Source: Odontocerum albicorne (taxonomy: Eukaryota; Arthropoda; Insecta; Trichoptera; Odontoceridae). Taken from it: a stretch of DNA of 64,000 nucleotides. Made by a program: the position numbers and the translations under genes. Below are positions 35,768 to 46,830 of the stretch, one piece after another. The number at the start of each line of letters is the position of its first letter. The stretch's first letter is position 1. Below the pieces are notes generated by a model. It did no database searches. It worked only from the letters and a program-made list of their open reading frames with translations, and had not been told where the DNA came from. The stretch spans positions 33,464,480-33,528,479 of the forward strand of contig OX463842.1 of assembly GCA_949825065.1 (NCBI GenBank). Direction: 5' to 3'.

Positions 35768-35895
35768 TAGTAGTACGAAGTAGAGTAGAGTTTTACTAGT
35801 ACAAAGTAGAATGGAAAAGTAGAGTTTTACTAGTGGAAAAGTAGAGTTTTACTAGTACAAAGTAGAGTTTTACTAGTACAAAGTAGAATGGAAAA
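35768..35895. repeat. Minisatellite overlapping the 5' junction of the RT pseudogene
   Basis: Short units made of GTAGAGTTTTACTAGTACAAA are repeated about four times with GGAAAAGTAGAG variants. ACAAAGTAGAATGGAAAAG occurs at both ends (about 35801 and 35878). The second of these is the start of the RT reading frame (KVEWKR), so the array duplicates the insertion junction. Confidence 0.8.
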
Positions 35896-36926
35896 GACTC
35901 TTCGAGATTTTGAAGAGAATTGATATCAAATACAGAGATAGACGTATAATCCAGGCGCTATACAAGAATGAGGCCGCTATAATCAGATGTGACGAAGACA
36001 CAAAGGAAGCCAATATAAGACAAGGGGTAAGGCAGGGATGCTCTCTGTCACCTGTTCTTTTTAACGCCTATATACAGAGCGCGATTGACGACTTGAGAGA
36101 GAGAATGAGTCACAGAGAAGGTTTAAAGATACACGGGCAAAAGGTGGACATGATAAGGTTCGCTGACGATATTGCTATGGTTGCTGAAAGTGAAGAGGAA
36201 CTACAAGAGGCCTTAACAACTATGGAAAGCATTCTTCAAAATAGCTACAGTATGAAGATAAATAAAGACAAAACAAAGCTGATGACTGTAGGCCGAGCGC
36301 AGCACCAGATGAGAATAGTGATGTCGGGTAAACCACTAAAGAACACCAAGGAGTTTGTCTACCTCGGGAGCAAAATAACATGGGACGGTCGGTCCAAGAG
36401 CGAGGTCGACAGCCGTATACATCAGGCTAGACTTGCATTTAATAAAAGGTCGAAAATAATAGAATCAAATAATATAGACCTAAAACTGAGAATACTCCTC
36501 ATCAAGACCTATGTATGGAGTATCTTGATGTACGGCTGCGAGACATGGTGCCTATCCTAAAGAGATAGACGAAGACTAGAGGCTTTTGAGATGTGGTCCT
36601 ATAGAAGACTATTAGGAATTTCCTGGAGAGACCGCATCACAAATGAAGAGGTTCTCCAACGAATCGAAGGAGGAAGGCACCTGCTCAGGATCCTGTCCGA
36701 AAGGCGTGCAAGATGGATCGGTCATATAATACGACAAGAGGGCCTCTTGCATGCCATAATGGAGGGTATGACCGAGGGGACAAACTCTAGGGGACGCCCA
36801 CGCCGAGAGTACCTGGAGGACCTGTTGGTGGACGTGCGCTGCTCAACATATACAGACTTAAAAAGAGCCGCACAGGACAGGGGGGAATGGAGGAGAAGAG
36901 TTCAAATTGCTGCAAACCAGTCTTAG
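35880..36926 (+). pseudogene. RTE-like reverse transcriptase, 5'-truncated, one nonsense codon
   Basis: A nearly intact frame begins VEWKRLFEILKRIDIKY (RT block around FDxVxW). It continues through RQGVRQGCSLSPVLFNAY (35996-36070), the catalytic box MIRFADDIAMVAESEEEL (about 36150-36204), KINKDKTKLM and FVYLGSKITWDG to TYVWSILMYGCETWCLS. A TAA at 36558-36560, a likely AAA to TAA change, interrupts it. The frame then resumes with AFEMWSYRRLLGISWRD, RRARWIGHIIRQEG and GRPRREYLEDL, ending at TAG 36924-36926. The endonuclease and first RT blocks are missing. With no frameshift over about 348 codons, this is one of the younger LINE insertions in the window. A 69-bp tandem array begins just past the stop. 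Confidence 0.92.
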
Positions 36927-36947
36927 GACTGCAACCACGGAAGGAAG

Positions 36948-37227
36948 TATTTATGAAGTTACTGTCAAAATATGACACATGCTAGTCAATATATCAATTC
37001 AGGCTCTGTTGTCATATTTATTAAGTTACTGTCATAAAAGATGACACATGCTAGTCAATATATCAATTCCGGCTCTGTTGTCATATTTATTAAGTTACTG
37101 TCATAAAATATGGCACATGCTAGTCAATATATCAATTCCGGCTCTGTTGTCATATTTATTAAGTTACTGTCATAAAATATGACACATGCTAGTCAATATA
37201 TCCATTCCGGCTCTGTTGTCATATTTA
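36948..37227. repeat. 69-bp tandem array at the 3' end of the RT pseudogene
   Basis: Four units share AAGTTACTGTC, GACACATGCTAGTCAATATA and GGCTCTGTTGTCATATTTA (starts near 36957, 37024, 37093 and 37162; periods 67-69 bp). The array begins about 20 bp after the RT stop codon, so it is probably part of the element's 3' UTR or terminal repeat. Confidence 0.95.
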
Positions 37228-37955
37228 GAGCACGGCCGATTAGACACATACCCCAGTGCCTCAAGAGTCTTGGTTATAGGTTATTCGTACTGTTCTTTTA
37301 GAATAATACACGTTACGAATGTTTCAGCCCCCGCAAGTGGTTTGATCCAAAGCCATTGTGGCCAGCCGGTGTAGGAATGGATGATCGGAAAGGCGATGAA
37401 TTGAATCCGTTATTACAATTTAATCCATTCAGCTGAGCCTCGGGCCCATTATCATTTTGAACGGTTTCCCTCTTTTGTTGCCCCTCAGTCCTACAAGACT
37501 GATTATAATTCCGCTCTCACTTTTAGTATGACATTTTTCTCATCTTAATTCAGAATCTACGAAATTTGACAAATTTAACAGTTTTTTTGACAACTTTTAA
37601 TTAAAATGTTAAAATTTTAGGCTCTTCTAAGAAATGTCTTTGGAGATTAATTATGTTTTTGAGGACGTCCCAAAATTACGCTCAAAAATTAATAACTTTA
37701 AAACTGAGAAAATTGCAATGATTCGCGCACAATAGAAATATTCAGAGTATGTTGACTGGTCGTTTCATTAATTTTATTTTTCGGTTAAGAAAATAATTTT
37801 TAATTATCTTTTATTATACGAGTACTATTATTTAATACAACATTATTATTTTCAACTTTTACCGGCCTTACTTAGTTTTTCCTATACCTTTCACAAAATA
37901 TGATTGTTACTACCTTTCTTGCCTTACACTCAACTAATATATACGAGTATAATAG
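37228..37955. other. Intronic stretch, no gene recognised
   Basis: TACGAGTA lies at 37817-37824 and 37942-37949, the second just ahead of the SINE. A GC-richer patch at 37230-37470 shows no coding match. Confidence 0.5.
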
Positions 37956-37956
37956 T

Positions 37957-38336
37957 GAGGTGCATGGTCGCGCGGTAGCGCACTGGACTTCCATGCGGAA
38001 TGTCGCCGGTTTGAACCCCGCGCTATGCTGCTCCCCTCAAATGACACAGGCATTTTTTCCTCCTAGTATTCGAGGGTATAAGGATACCTATTTCTTCCGT
38101 CATGTATATTCTTTGAAAAAATAGAAAAATAAAACATGCCGATGTGCTCCGACCGTCTCACTTCGGTGTTCCATCAGATCCAGTACAGCGGTGTGATCGG
38201 TGAGTTTCTGTTGTGCAACGACTCGCTCACTGAAAAAAGAAACAAACAAAAAAAAACTCCACGGCACAACTTCAACTGAATTGATTTTGGAATGGCGAGG
38301 GAATCCTCGACTATGAGACCCAGCAATGACGATCAT
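37957..38336 (+). mobile_element. tRNA-derived SINE, copy 1
   Basis: An intact head carries A box TGGTCGCGCGGTAGCGCACT (from 37965) and B box GGTTTGAACCCC (38008-38019). The body contains CCTAGTATTCGAGGGTATAA, GATCCAGTACAGCGGTGTG, AAACTCCACGG and CAACTGAATTGATTTTGGAA. The same blocks in the same order are in copy 2 at 41548-41868. The B box is strong, but the RNA continues into a long non-tRNA body, so it is a SINE. Confidence 0.85.
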
Positions 38337-38353
38337 ATATGATATATGATATA

Positions 38354-39535
38354 CAGTCTATTTGACAAGAGCGTGTACGGCGAAACCCGAAAAACTATTT
38401 GGGATAAGGCATTAAAAAAAATACACACATACTACATGATGTAAACCGTGATGCTTTATTATTAATAAGTTGTCCAGTCGCCTCCACTAGTAATAATTGC
38501 CCGGCATCTCCGAGGCATACCATAAAGTCGAATCTGTCGAAATAACTGCTTGACGTTCCAGATCTTTTTTTCTCGGAGCTTGAACTTCACGAGTGGCCAA
38601 AACTTTTCTATGGGATTTGCATCTGGTGACTGCGACACGTCATTTTCCTGTTTCCACGCAGTACAAAGACAACGCCGATGTTTTGGGTCATTGTCCTCTT
38701 GCGGTAGCCAATATTCACTTTTTTTCTTATAAACCACCTTTGGGCAGATGGTAATAAAGCCCTTTGATATATTTTAATCATTTTTGCAGCGTTCAAATTA
38801 TTTGTGAAGATGTGCAAAATGCCAAAGTGACTTTTACCGGATGTTTAACAATCCGCTGGATGAGTCTATTGGTGCGGGTACACCAGGTTTGATTAATGGA
38901 AGAACGTGCCCAAAAAGAAGCTTTGTCCGAAAAAAATACGTTGTCTTAATCGCGGTTCAAATTTTCTTTCGTCCAGGTGAGACTTTTATCGACTTGTTTT
39001 TCGGACAGTTGTGGTTTCTTCATCGTACTTTGAAATTTCATTCCATGAGCTAGTAAACGTATTTTTATAGTGGCACATGACACAATTAGGCCCTTTTCAC
39101 ACAAAACCGCCTGTCCGCTACGCAATGATAGACGAGGATTCTTCTCAAACACCCGTAAAATCACTCTGTCCTCCTTTTTCGTCGTTTTCTGTGCAGTGTC
39201 ACGATCTGGTAGGTCATCGACGTTTTTTACGTCGGAATAGCGTTTCACCCACTTACTTACAAATGTCTTCGACTTTCTCATGTATTTAGCAGCGGTTTCG
39301 TACGACATTTTCGGTCCTTTCGGATGTGTACACAGAAACACGGATTCGTAACGTGATGCGTACGCGGCACTCATGGTGAAATATGTTATTGTGTAACCAA
39401 AATCGAACGACAACTGAGTTTTTCTATACAAAGCATTTTGGGGGAAGGGACCAGCTACCTGCTCGCGTTTGAATCTATCTAACGGTTTCCAGGAAAAAAT
39501 GTAGCCGTACACGCTCTTGTCAAACAGAATAAATG
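38354..39535 (-). mobile_element. Tc1-like (DD34E-type) transposon, pseudogenised
   Basis: The inverted ends share TTTGACAAGAGCGTGTACGG (38361-38380; complement 39503-39522). The outermost bases have diverged, and a TA lies outside each end. The minus-strand transposase N-terminus runs MSAAYASRYESVFL, then MSYETAAKYMRKSKTFVSKW (paired-like helix-turn-helix), then TKKEDRVILRVFEKNPRLS and LSEKQVDKSLTWTKENLNRD (39377 to 38946). Frameshifted, it continues as FSDKASFWARSS (first catalytic D region), PQEDNDPKHR (second D) and SPDANPIEKFWP (catalytic E), ending with GGDWTTY at 38462. A short deletion lies between the second D and the E. At least three frame breaks make it inactive. Its N-terminus is also inflated in the open frame by upstream sequence (39512-39380). 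Confidence 0.88.
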
Positions 39536-39599
39536 TAGGAGTGTATACTTATTTTGTAATATTTTTAATATCTCAATAATAGAGACTTCGAGTGCCCTT

Positions 39600-39660
39600 G
39601 AGAGTAGTTTTCTCTCTTAAACGGTTATATGTAAATTATTTTTTTATTCTTATTATATCT
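39600..39660 (+). mobile_element. CR1-like LINE 3' terminus
   Basis: CCCTTGAGAGTAGTTTTCTC then TCTTAAACGGTTATATGTAA and a TTTATTCTTATTAT run align with the 3' end at 58265-58330. Only the terminus is present. Confidence 0.5.
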
Positions 39661-40254
39661 TTATTTTTAACTTTCAAGAATACCAGCAGTATTGAAAAAA
39701 TGTGTTCATTAAATTTTTTGTGTCTTTTATAAATCGAAGTATATTCTACCATAAATAACCATATATATACATCCCTATTTTTCTTTAAAAGTTATCATTT
39801 CAGAGGTTCAATCGGGTAGAAAATGTATTTGACGTTTTTTTTAAATAAGGGTAAGCGCGTTTTAAGTTTCGGGCAAATATAATAATCGCTTAACGAAATC
39901 GCAGAATTAATTTTGAAAACAAAAACACAATTGGCCATGGGTTACGAAAATTTGCATATAAATTACAAATGAAATTTCAATTCAGACGAATGGTGTTATA
40001 ATTTCATGTCATAAATATTGTTTATACGTGTCTATTCCCAATATTCATTAGATTGATCGTAATAAACATGATATTTAATTGCATTATGACATTTTGCATA
40101 ATGCCTGCAAATAAATTTGATTGATTCGATGTTTTTTTACTAGAAAATTGTCTTTTTTCCCTGCATTTACTCTTATCACGTAAGTGTAGTACAACCTACC
40201 CAATAATCAGAAAATTATAAAGTAAAAATTTACAAATCAAATCATTAATCGTTG
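39661..40254. other. Intronic AT-rich stretch, no feature recognised
   Basis: No frame, repeat or element signal was seen. Confidence 0.5.
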
Positions 40255-40705
40255 ATGTATGAACGAGAAACGTGGACGTGGAAAAATACTGACAGGAGAT
40301 GAAGAAATAATTTAGGAATATGTGCGCTGTAAAGAATCAACAAGCAACAATGTGTGACAGAATGAGGAACGTAGTGATAAGAAATGAATGTAAATTTAAG
40401 GCAGGTGTACGAGAAAATTAAGTAAAATGAAGAAGAACACTCGAAGATGATTTGAGGTACGTACGAGTAGAATTAACGAATAAAAAAACACTAACCAAGC
40501 AAACATATCGTGTAAATATTAGTGTAAAGCGGAGCAGAGGAAGACCTAGAAAGGTATGGTTCGATCAAGTGAATTATATTTGGAAAGAAGGAAATATTTA
40601 AGTTAGAGAAATTGTAGGAGTTTCATGAGTGGGTGTACGGATGTAGAGAAGGCGAATCCTTTCTACCTACCCCGACAGATAAATGGCATGATTATATGTA
40701 AAACA
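40255..40705 (+). mobile_element. Recurrent RT family, C-terminal and 3' end
   Basis: Ordered decayed segments include ERETWTWKN near 40263, IRNECKFKAGV near 40380-40410, a degenerate RRFGHVELTNE region near 40445-40485, and RGRPRKVWFDQVNYIWKEG near 40530-40590. A 3' end GACAGATAAATGGCATGATT near 40674 closes the copy. TACGAGTA (40462-40469) sits inside the GHVE region; removing 6 bp nearly restores alignment with other copies. Confidence 0.75.
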
Positions 40706-41210
40706 CTAATGAGGCAAGTACGAGTTTTATACATTATGCTGATTAACTCAAATAAAGCACTAAAAAATCATAAAGTTTATCACATGTTCCTTATGAAGCT
40801 ATACTATTTTGGTTCTTCCTTCCCTCCCTCTAAAAAACTAAAGACAAAATTCTCCATTTTGGTTTTAAGCGTTTTCAATATTGGACAACCCGTCTTTAAA
40901 ATATTTCCATCTTTCATTTACTTGTAAAAATATTTTCTTTCAATCGATCAGCGAATATACAGCTAGGATTTCAATAATACACCAAATTGAAAAATAACAA
41001 ATGTTCAATTATTTTCTAAGAAGCTTACAAATTCTAAAATTATTATTAGTATCGACGAGAAAAATATCAAAATAACGTTTCTTACATTTTTTTTATCACA
41101 AACACTATTGCAAAAAATAATTGTATCGTTTTAAATTTTAGCTGGATATAGTATAACCTAGTGGGTTTGTTGACATATAGCTCAATTTCTTCCAACCAAC
41201 CAGAAAGAGT
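40706..41210. other. Intronic AT-rich stretch, no feature recognised
   Basis: No element or gene signal was seen. Confidence 0.5.
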
Positions 41211-41283
41211 ACCAACGGAGACCTGAACTGCTACTCCCGGGCTGGAAGACACATGTCATACCATCTAGGCCACGAAGGTCTAT
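41211..41283 (-). repeat. tRNA-like SINE head (minus strand)
   Basis: The minus strand reads CTTCGTGGCCTAGATGG (A box, complement of 41261-41277), then at tRNA distance AGTTCAGGTCTCC (41230-41218). The wording is close to the heads at 18073 and 24450. Confidence 0.55.
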
Positions 41284-41357
41284 TGAAGCACCTGCAATTA
41301 GGAATATTGATTGATTAGCTTACCACAATTTTTAACGCGATTCACTTGTATTCGACC

Positions 41358-41547
41358 TCCATGTTCTGGTTAGCAAGTTGCCTGTCTTTCAACTCAAGTT
41401 GCGGGCTCGATTCTCGTTGGTACCCAACATTTTTTTTCAAATTTTCTAGTATGGTTTACAGTTAAGGCCTCTTGAGTATTTTCCTAGTCGGTTAAAAGAG
41501 ATTCGTTGGGAAGAGTCGATCAACCCGCCAGGTTAATACTGCACCGA
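41358..41547 (+). repeat. tRNA-like SINE head with body
   Basis: TCTGGTTAGCAAG (A-box-like, 41364-41376) and GGGCTCGATTCTCG (B box, 41403-41416) are followed by a body ending AACCCGCCAGGTTAA (41521-41535). That ending is the inverse of the AACCTGGCGGATC block in the SINE at 24450. Confidence 0.5.
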
Positions 41548-41868
41548 GAAGTGTATGGCCTAGCGGTAACTCACTACATTTTCGTGGACCTAGTATTCGG
41601 GGTATGATAATACCTATGACTTCGGTTATACCTGATCTTTAAAAAAAATATACCAGTGTCCTCTGATTGTCTCACTTCAGGTGTGCCACCGGATCCAGTA
41701 CAGCGATGTGGCCGGTGAATTTGCTAGTGTACAACAGCTCACTCACTTAAAGAAGAAAAAAAGGGAAAGATACAAAACTCCACGGCTTAGCTCCGCTTTC
41801 CAACTGAATTGACGTTGGAACGGTGAGGGGATCCTCGATTACGACGCCCAGTAAAGACGACGTCGCAT
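41548..41868 (+). mobile_element. tRNA-derived SINE, copy 2 (head damaged)
   Basis: An A-box remnant TGGCCTAGCGGTAACTCACT (from 41556) is followed directly by CCTAGTATTCGGGGTATGAT, GATCCAGTACAGCGATGTGG, AAACTCCACGGC and CAACTGAATTGACGTTGGAA, all in the order of copy 1 at 37957-38336. The B box region is deleted. Confidence 0.85.
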
Positions 41869-44549
41869 CGAGAGTGTAATACTATAAAATACATGTTGGT
41901 TCTTAATTGATAGGGTAATAATTATGATGTTGTCAAAAATGTGTTTTATAAATTAAACTGAAATAAAAAATAGCCTAATTAAATAAGTGGTTCGAAATGA
42001 TTGTTATTTGTAGTATTTGTTTCCAACTTGTCGCTGAAACATAATAATTGGTTTCAACTTCAGACTTAAGTTCACCAAGTTACTTTTTACACGTAAAAGA
42101 GTAAGCAGTAAAAGTCATTGAAAAAATTAAAGAGTCTTCAACCTTTTTACGAGTAATTATGGATTGTATTCTGAAAATTAAATAATGTATTCTTTTTTCG
42201 GTTATAGATACAGTTTTTTTTATTTGTAAGAAGAGGAGCTTTTTGTTGTAATGTTTATAAAAAATATATATATTTTTTTGGGAATATGATAAAGATTCAT
42301 ATTATAATTTTTGTTTTATTTTTCTACGTTTTTAATAAAAATATTTGTTATTAAAAACGTCAAATAAGTTTTACCAAAAATACATATTAAATGTATCTAA
42401 AATTTTCTCGATTAAAATTATTGCTTAGATCGAAATTGATAATAAAACTGTTTAAGATTTCTAAGTATCTCGTTCGGTATTAATTAAATTTTATTTTCTA
42501 GAGAATTGAATTCCTAAATTTACCCTTATTTTTTCAATAAAATGGAAGAATAGCTCGCGATGATGGCTCATAAAGTAATCATAACCAGTATTAAATATAT
42601 TTGCCATCACTGAGGGGTTATGGGTGAGACGTGAGTTCTATGTTACCACACTTCAAAAGTTGGGGGTTGGGACATGTGAGAAATGTATCACGAGTAAAAT
42701 TACTCGAAATATTTTTTTAAAAATCATGACTTGTCGACCATATTATCTAAGGGTTCTGCCACCAACACGGCATTTGAGGTGGTCTTATGAAAGTTCTTGA
42801 AGAACCTGTAGCTAAACATTGTTTTATGTACTCGCAACTCTAACACTTAGGAAATATGGGCGTCAGTCTCAACTTTTGGAAGCGCTAGATTTTACACCAC
42901 TTCGCAGCATATTAATGTTTTTCCATTCTCCGGATTCTAATTACGACATCCTGCCAAGTTGTTTGGATCCGTGGTATTGGTTGAGTCTCCGTTTTATAAT
43001 CGATTCCAGTTCTTTCAATTTATCTTACCATTGTACTCAAAACTTCTTATCAAGCAGATAGATTTGTGACATCCAAAAGTCATAGAACTAGTGTATTTCT
43101 ATGAGTTTACGTCAAGCTGTATTCAGCATGATTCATTCAGATAGAACCTGTAACAATTCAGCATGCTTAATCAAGTAACATATATTCGTTATGCATTCGA
43201 TGACTGATGCAGATTCGTGTGGCAATCTGTTGGAAAGCACCGACTAAATACGGTGGTACTCAGGGTATCTAGGCTGTAATTTTAGGTTATTTTTGTAGTC
43301 TTCACAAAATTCAGCTAAGTGATATCAACTTCTGTCTTATTTTTTAGGTAGTGGTGTTTATGAATTCATCAAAATAATTGTTCATCTGTTACTGGATACA
43401 ATTTGTAAAGGTATATTTTTTAAAACAAAATCCTGAATTCAATAGTTCATTGCCGAATACTTCTGATGAGCTAATGATTATTTTACAGAATTCAGCAGTT
43501 TGATTATCTCATAGTTGGGTAGAGGGAGAACACACAAATGATATTTCTATTGTCTTGTACTTAAAGTGATACCTTACATACGTACATAAGAGTGCTATGA
43601 ACCAACAAAAATTATATATGTTTGTATATGTTACATTAGAGTGCTGTAGACCAACAAAAAATAGATAAATAAATTTGTTTTATGAAACCCTGTTCTGCAA
43701 CGTTTTCTTGGAGTTCACTCTACTTTTACATAATATGCCTAATATCTTCCTCCACCACACGCCATTCACATATGATCGCACTCACATAGCAGGTAATAGC
43801 AAGTTACATTATTGAGGGTATGTGTGCAAGTCCTGACAAACCCGGAAAACATGGTAGTCCTGGACGTGACCCACGCTTTCTCCTCCGGCCAATAGCAGTA
43901 AAGTTCTATCTCTTTATCCCCATTCATCATTTACAATCCTCACGTATGCTCTGTTCACACTTGCCTTCTCCTATAACATTTCCAAAATGTTTTATATGGA
44001 ATATTTTGCATATTTAATAATCGAAATGGAAATATAAATCTTTCGAGGAGAATAAGTTTGAAGGAAACTTGAGCGTTTCTTGGTATATTTTTTATCCTTT
44101 GTATTTGAGGATAAAATATTTTTTTATACATTTTTGCGTTGAAAGAAATGTAGGGAGGTCGATTTTAAGGAGGAATGTCAACTAAAAGACTTTAAGATGT
44201 GGTAAAAAAGAGCAATTGAAGGTTGGTTTATTGTTCCAATCTTAAATTTAAAACCACCAAATTTCATGAAATAGACAAAGCTTTAATGTATTGTCTGACC
44301 GAAACAGCTTTTTTACAAGCCTTGTCGTAAAAGCTCCAACATTTCGGAATTAATCCCTAGTGAGTATTGTCAATCGTAATTCGGCTGCGTAAAACCGGAG
44401 TGAAATTCTTGCGAAAATTTTCTCTATGATGGTTACATTAATGTTTACATACACTTACGACAATAATTGTAATAAATTATTAAAAGATGCCGTCGTCAGC
44501 GATGTTTAGTAATAAAATATCAGCTCTTAAAACATTAAATAATACCGTC
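41869..44549. other. Intronic stretch with minor repeats, no gene identified
   Basis: It holds a short inverted repeat (42326-42360), one TACGAGTA (42148-42155) and a diverged direct repeat around GAGTGCTATGAACCAACAAA (about 43591 and 43640). A GC-richer region at 42720-43060 contains an 80-codon frame (42819-43061) with no match I recognise. Another at 43740-44000 likewise shows no domain. These could be old repeats of unknown type. Confidence 0.45.
42326..42360. repeat. Short perfect inverted repeat (13-bp arms)
   Basis: ACGTTTTTAATAA (42326-42338) and its complement (42348-42360) are separated by 9 bases. It may be a hairpin or the remnant of a small palindromic element. Confidence 0.7.
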
Positions 44550-45190
44550 ACGCAGTTTCCCTATCGGAGTAGGCAGGAGGATCAGAGTGCCAGACGTTTC
44601 TATCTCGCCACAAATATTTCGCCTCTTCTATATCCATACAACTTCTACCAGTCCTCTATTTTTTTAAATCTCCTTGTTTCAAAATATCCCTCACTTGATT
44701 CAATAATACTTTCCTTAATGTTATTCTACCACACCACGCTTTCCTTTGACATGTGCACCGTATATTTGTTTTGTTAGTCTTCAATCATTCGTTCTACATG
44801 CGCAAACCATCTCACAAAGCTCTTTTTCGTCTTATTTAACACGTGCGCATTTTGTTCATATTCCTTCCTTTTCTCTTCCGTATTATGTCATATGTTGTCA
44901 CCCTATGTATTCTCAGTACACGTATTTCTATAGCATTTAATTTCAGTATTTTTCCACGTCCAAGTTTCACTCCCAACTTAGAACTGAAATACTACGAGTA
45001 TTTTCGACCATCTTAGTAGATTTTAAAACTGTCCGGTTCTAATATGTGTATATGTTTTAGTGGCCCACTCTTTTTTTCCATCGCTACACGCCTTTCGATA
45101 TCTCTCTCATAACTTTACCATTATCTGAGAAAATACTATCCAATAGCAGAATTCCTCAACTTTCTCTTATAAAATGTATTTCGTATAAAC
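44550..45190 (-). mobile_element. Recurrent RT family, C-terminal and 3' end
   Basis: It aligns block by block with 45830-46540: the 3' end CCTATCGGAGTAGGCAGGAG near 44562, the CTTGATTCAATAATACTTTC block, a GTGCACCGTATATTTGTTTT block, the ATGCGCAAACCATCTC block (coding RWFAHVE-like on the minus strand), and TTTTCCACGTCCAAGTTTCA near 44950. The minus-strand frame near 45050-44990 reads VLKSTKMVEN. TACGAGTA lies at 44993-45000. Confidence 0.75.
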
Positions 45191-45254
45191 TCCTACTCCT
45201 ATTCTTTAGTTAACGTAATACACTAACGGCAATCCCTTATCCTGCCTATTATTA

Positions 45255-45545
45255 TTTTTTTGTTGTTTCGGATTCGATTCTCGATAATACCCAAAAACCA
45301 TAAATTAAAAAAGGATTCCAGTCTAATAAATTAGTTTATTTGATGATAATACTATGTGCGAGTATTGTTACCTCTTTACATTCGGTTGAATCTTAGTTCC
45401 AACACAACGATGATGAACTGCGAATTCCGGGATCCAATGATTCTAAACTCGAAGACTTGATTAAAAGAACCGAATACAATGCTGTCGACTGGCCACGTCT
45501 TTCAATATTTTCGCATCGAAAATTCGAATATGCTGAGTGGTACCG
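45255..45545 (+). repeat. SINE-like repeat; 3' part shared with 50457
   Basis: A B-box-like GGATTCGATTCTCG (45271-45284) heads a region whose end, AAACTCGAAGACTTGATTAA to about 45540, is shared with 50457-50550. The shared blocks include CCGAATACARTG, CACGYCTTTTCAATAT-like and GCAYC. The A box is not clear. Confidence 0.45.
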
Positions 45546-45829
45546 TGCGAATGAATGAAGCTGATTGGTAAATATTGCTAGTCTTGATTTTTTTGGCAGA
45601 ATGTTATTTTCTCCCTATTTGAAGATATTATTCAGTATAATAATGTCTCATTTGGCCTTAGGGAAACAATTTTGAACTAGATGCCACTAAAGATTTGCTA
45701 GATAGGCTGGAGAGACTTCGTTCCAGGCTCCATCGTCTTAAAATAAAACAACGAAGGAACCCTCACGTTATATCAGTTGTGTAAAGAGTTCTTTATAATG
45801 TAAGACATCTTTAATAATGTTGTTAAGAG

Positions 45830-46540
45830 TTTTACTTACTTACATACCATCACAGCGACTCCCTGTCGTGGTAGGTAGAGTGAAGGGAGCTCCAGACGCT
45901 ACTATCGCCCCACACCTCTTTCGACTCTTCTACATCCATAAACCTTATCATACAGCTCCTTCGATTTCTGACACTTTTTGCATGTCCTTTTATCAAAATA
46001 TCATACACTTGATCCAACCATACTTTCCTTGGTCTTCATGTAACACGCCTTCCACCCACGTTGGCACTGTATATTTGTTTTGTTGGTCTTTTTTCCATTC
46101 ATTGGTTTCATGTGCCCAAACAATCTCCGAATGTTCTTATTCATCTTACTCAACAAATTAGCCTTAAGTCAATATTCATCCCTAATCACTTAAGTTCGTA
46201 TTCTGTCATACATAGTCACCCCATGTATTATTCTAAGTCCACGCATTTCCACAACATTTATTCGCCCCCTTTGAGTATTTTTGCACATCCACGTTTTACT
46301 CCCATACACCAAAGTTGGTTCTAAAATACTTTTGTGGACTATCACCTTAGCAGATTTTAATACTCTCCGGTTCAACTTTGTATGTTTAGTGCCCCATTGC
46401 CTTTGTTTTCTATCGATACACTTCGTTCGATATCCTCGTAACTCTTCCTAAAAAATTACCTTAATAGCAGAATTCTTAAACTCACTCTTAACTTTCTATG
46501 AGAAAATACTATCTAAAGGGCAGATTTTTTTAATATCGTA
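45830..46540 (-). mobile_element. Recurrent RT family, best-preserved C-terminal copy
   Basis: The minus strand from 46375 reads NRRVLKSAKVIVHKSILEPT, then LVYGSKTW, then INVVEMRGLRIIHGVTMYDR. After breaks it gives KMNKNIRRLFGHMKPMNGKK and a CQRGW..SMVGSSV tail. This is the post-RT region common to all copies of the family. The 3' end at 45840-45880 contains ACGACAGGGAGTCGCTGTGA (complement), the family terminus, ending in a GTATGTAAGTAAGT simple run. It is the most useful reference for the family in this window. Confidence 0.85.
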
Positions 46541-46650
46541 TTAATTTTTCCTTTCACACTGTCTTATCACCATGACTTTTATCTTTCTACAGATCTGTAT
46601 CTTTACATCTGTCATACAATTTGCTTTTAGTTTATTTAATAATTATAATA

Positions 46651-46712
46651 ATAACAGCGTCGTTTAGAGAGCAGACTCTTCTCAAGGGCGCACTTGGGGT
46701 TCGATCTCACAC
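46651..46712 (+). repeat. Possible tRNA-like SINE head
   Basis: GGGGTTCGATCTC (46696-46708) is a fair B box. CGTCGTTTAGAGAGCAGAC upstream is at best a weak A box. Confidence 0.35.
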
Positions 46713-46798
46713 TTGTTGACAGATAAAATTACTTAGGAAGACGAAATTCAAAGAACTTTTGTAGATCTTCCAATATACGATAGTAACACATTCGACTT

Positions 46799-46830
46799 GA
46801 GATGTAGTGTAGTGTATGTATGTAGTGTTA
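46799..46830. repeat. Isolated echo of the 74-bp satellite
   Basis: GATGTAGTGTAGTGTATGTA (46801-46820) repeats the core of the satellite at 1-537 (GATGTAGTGTAGTGTATGTG). The flanks do not match. Confidence 0.6.

Noticed and set aside
36948..37227. CRISPR-like array or terminal repeats of an LTR element
   Set aside because: The 69-bp units are contiguous and near-identical without spacers. No LTR-element coding (gag, integrase, protease) is present.
37957..38035. A genuine tRNA gene
   Set aside because: The A and B boxes are good, but there is no paired acceptor stem, and the sequence runs on into a body shared with a second copy at 41548.
42819..43061. 80-codon frame as an exon
   Set aside because: The translation matches no family I know and the flanks lack convincing splice sites. 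Kept only as an unidentified patch.
44993..45000. Octamer in the RT copy at 44550 as a proven 6-bp insertion
   Set aside because: Removing 6 bp leaves a 3-bp shortfall against the 45830 copy, and keeping it leaves a 3-bp excess. Inconclusive.
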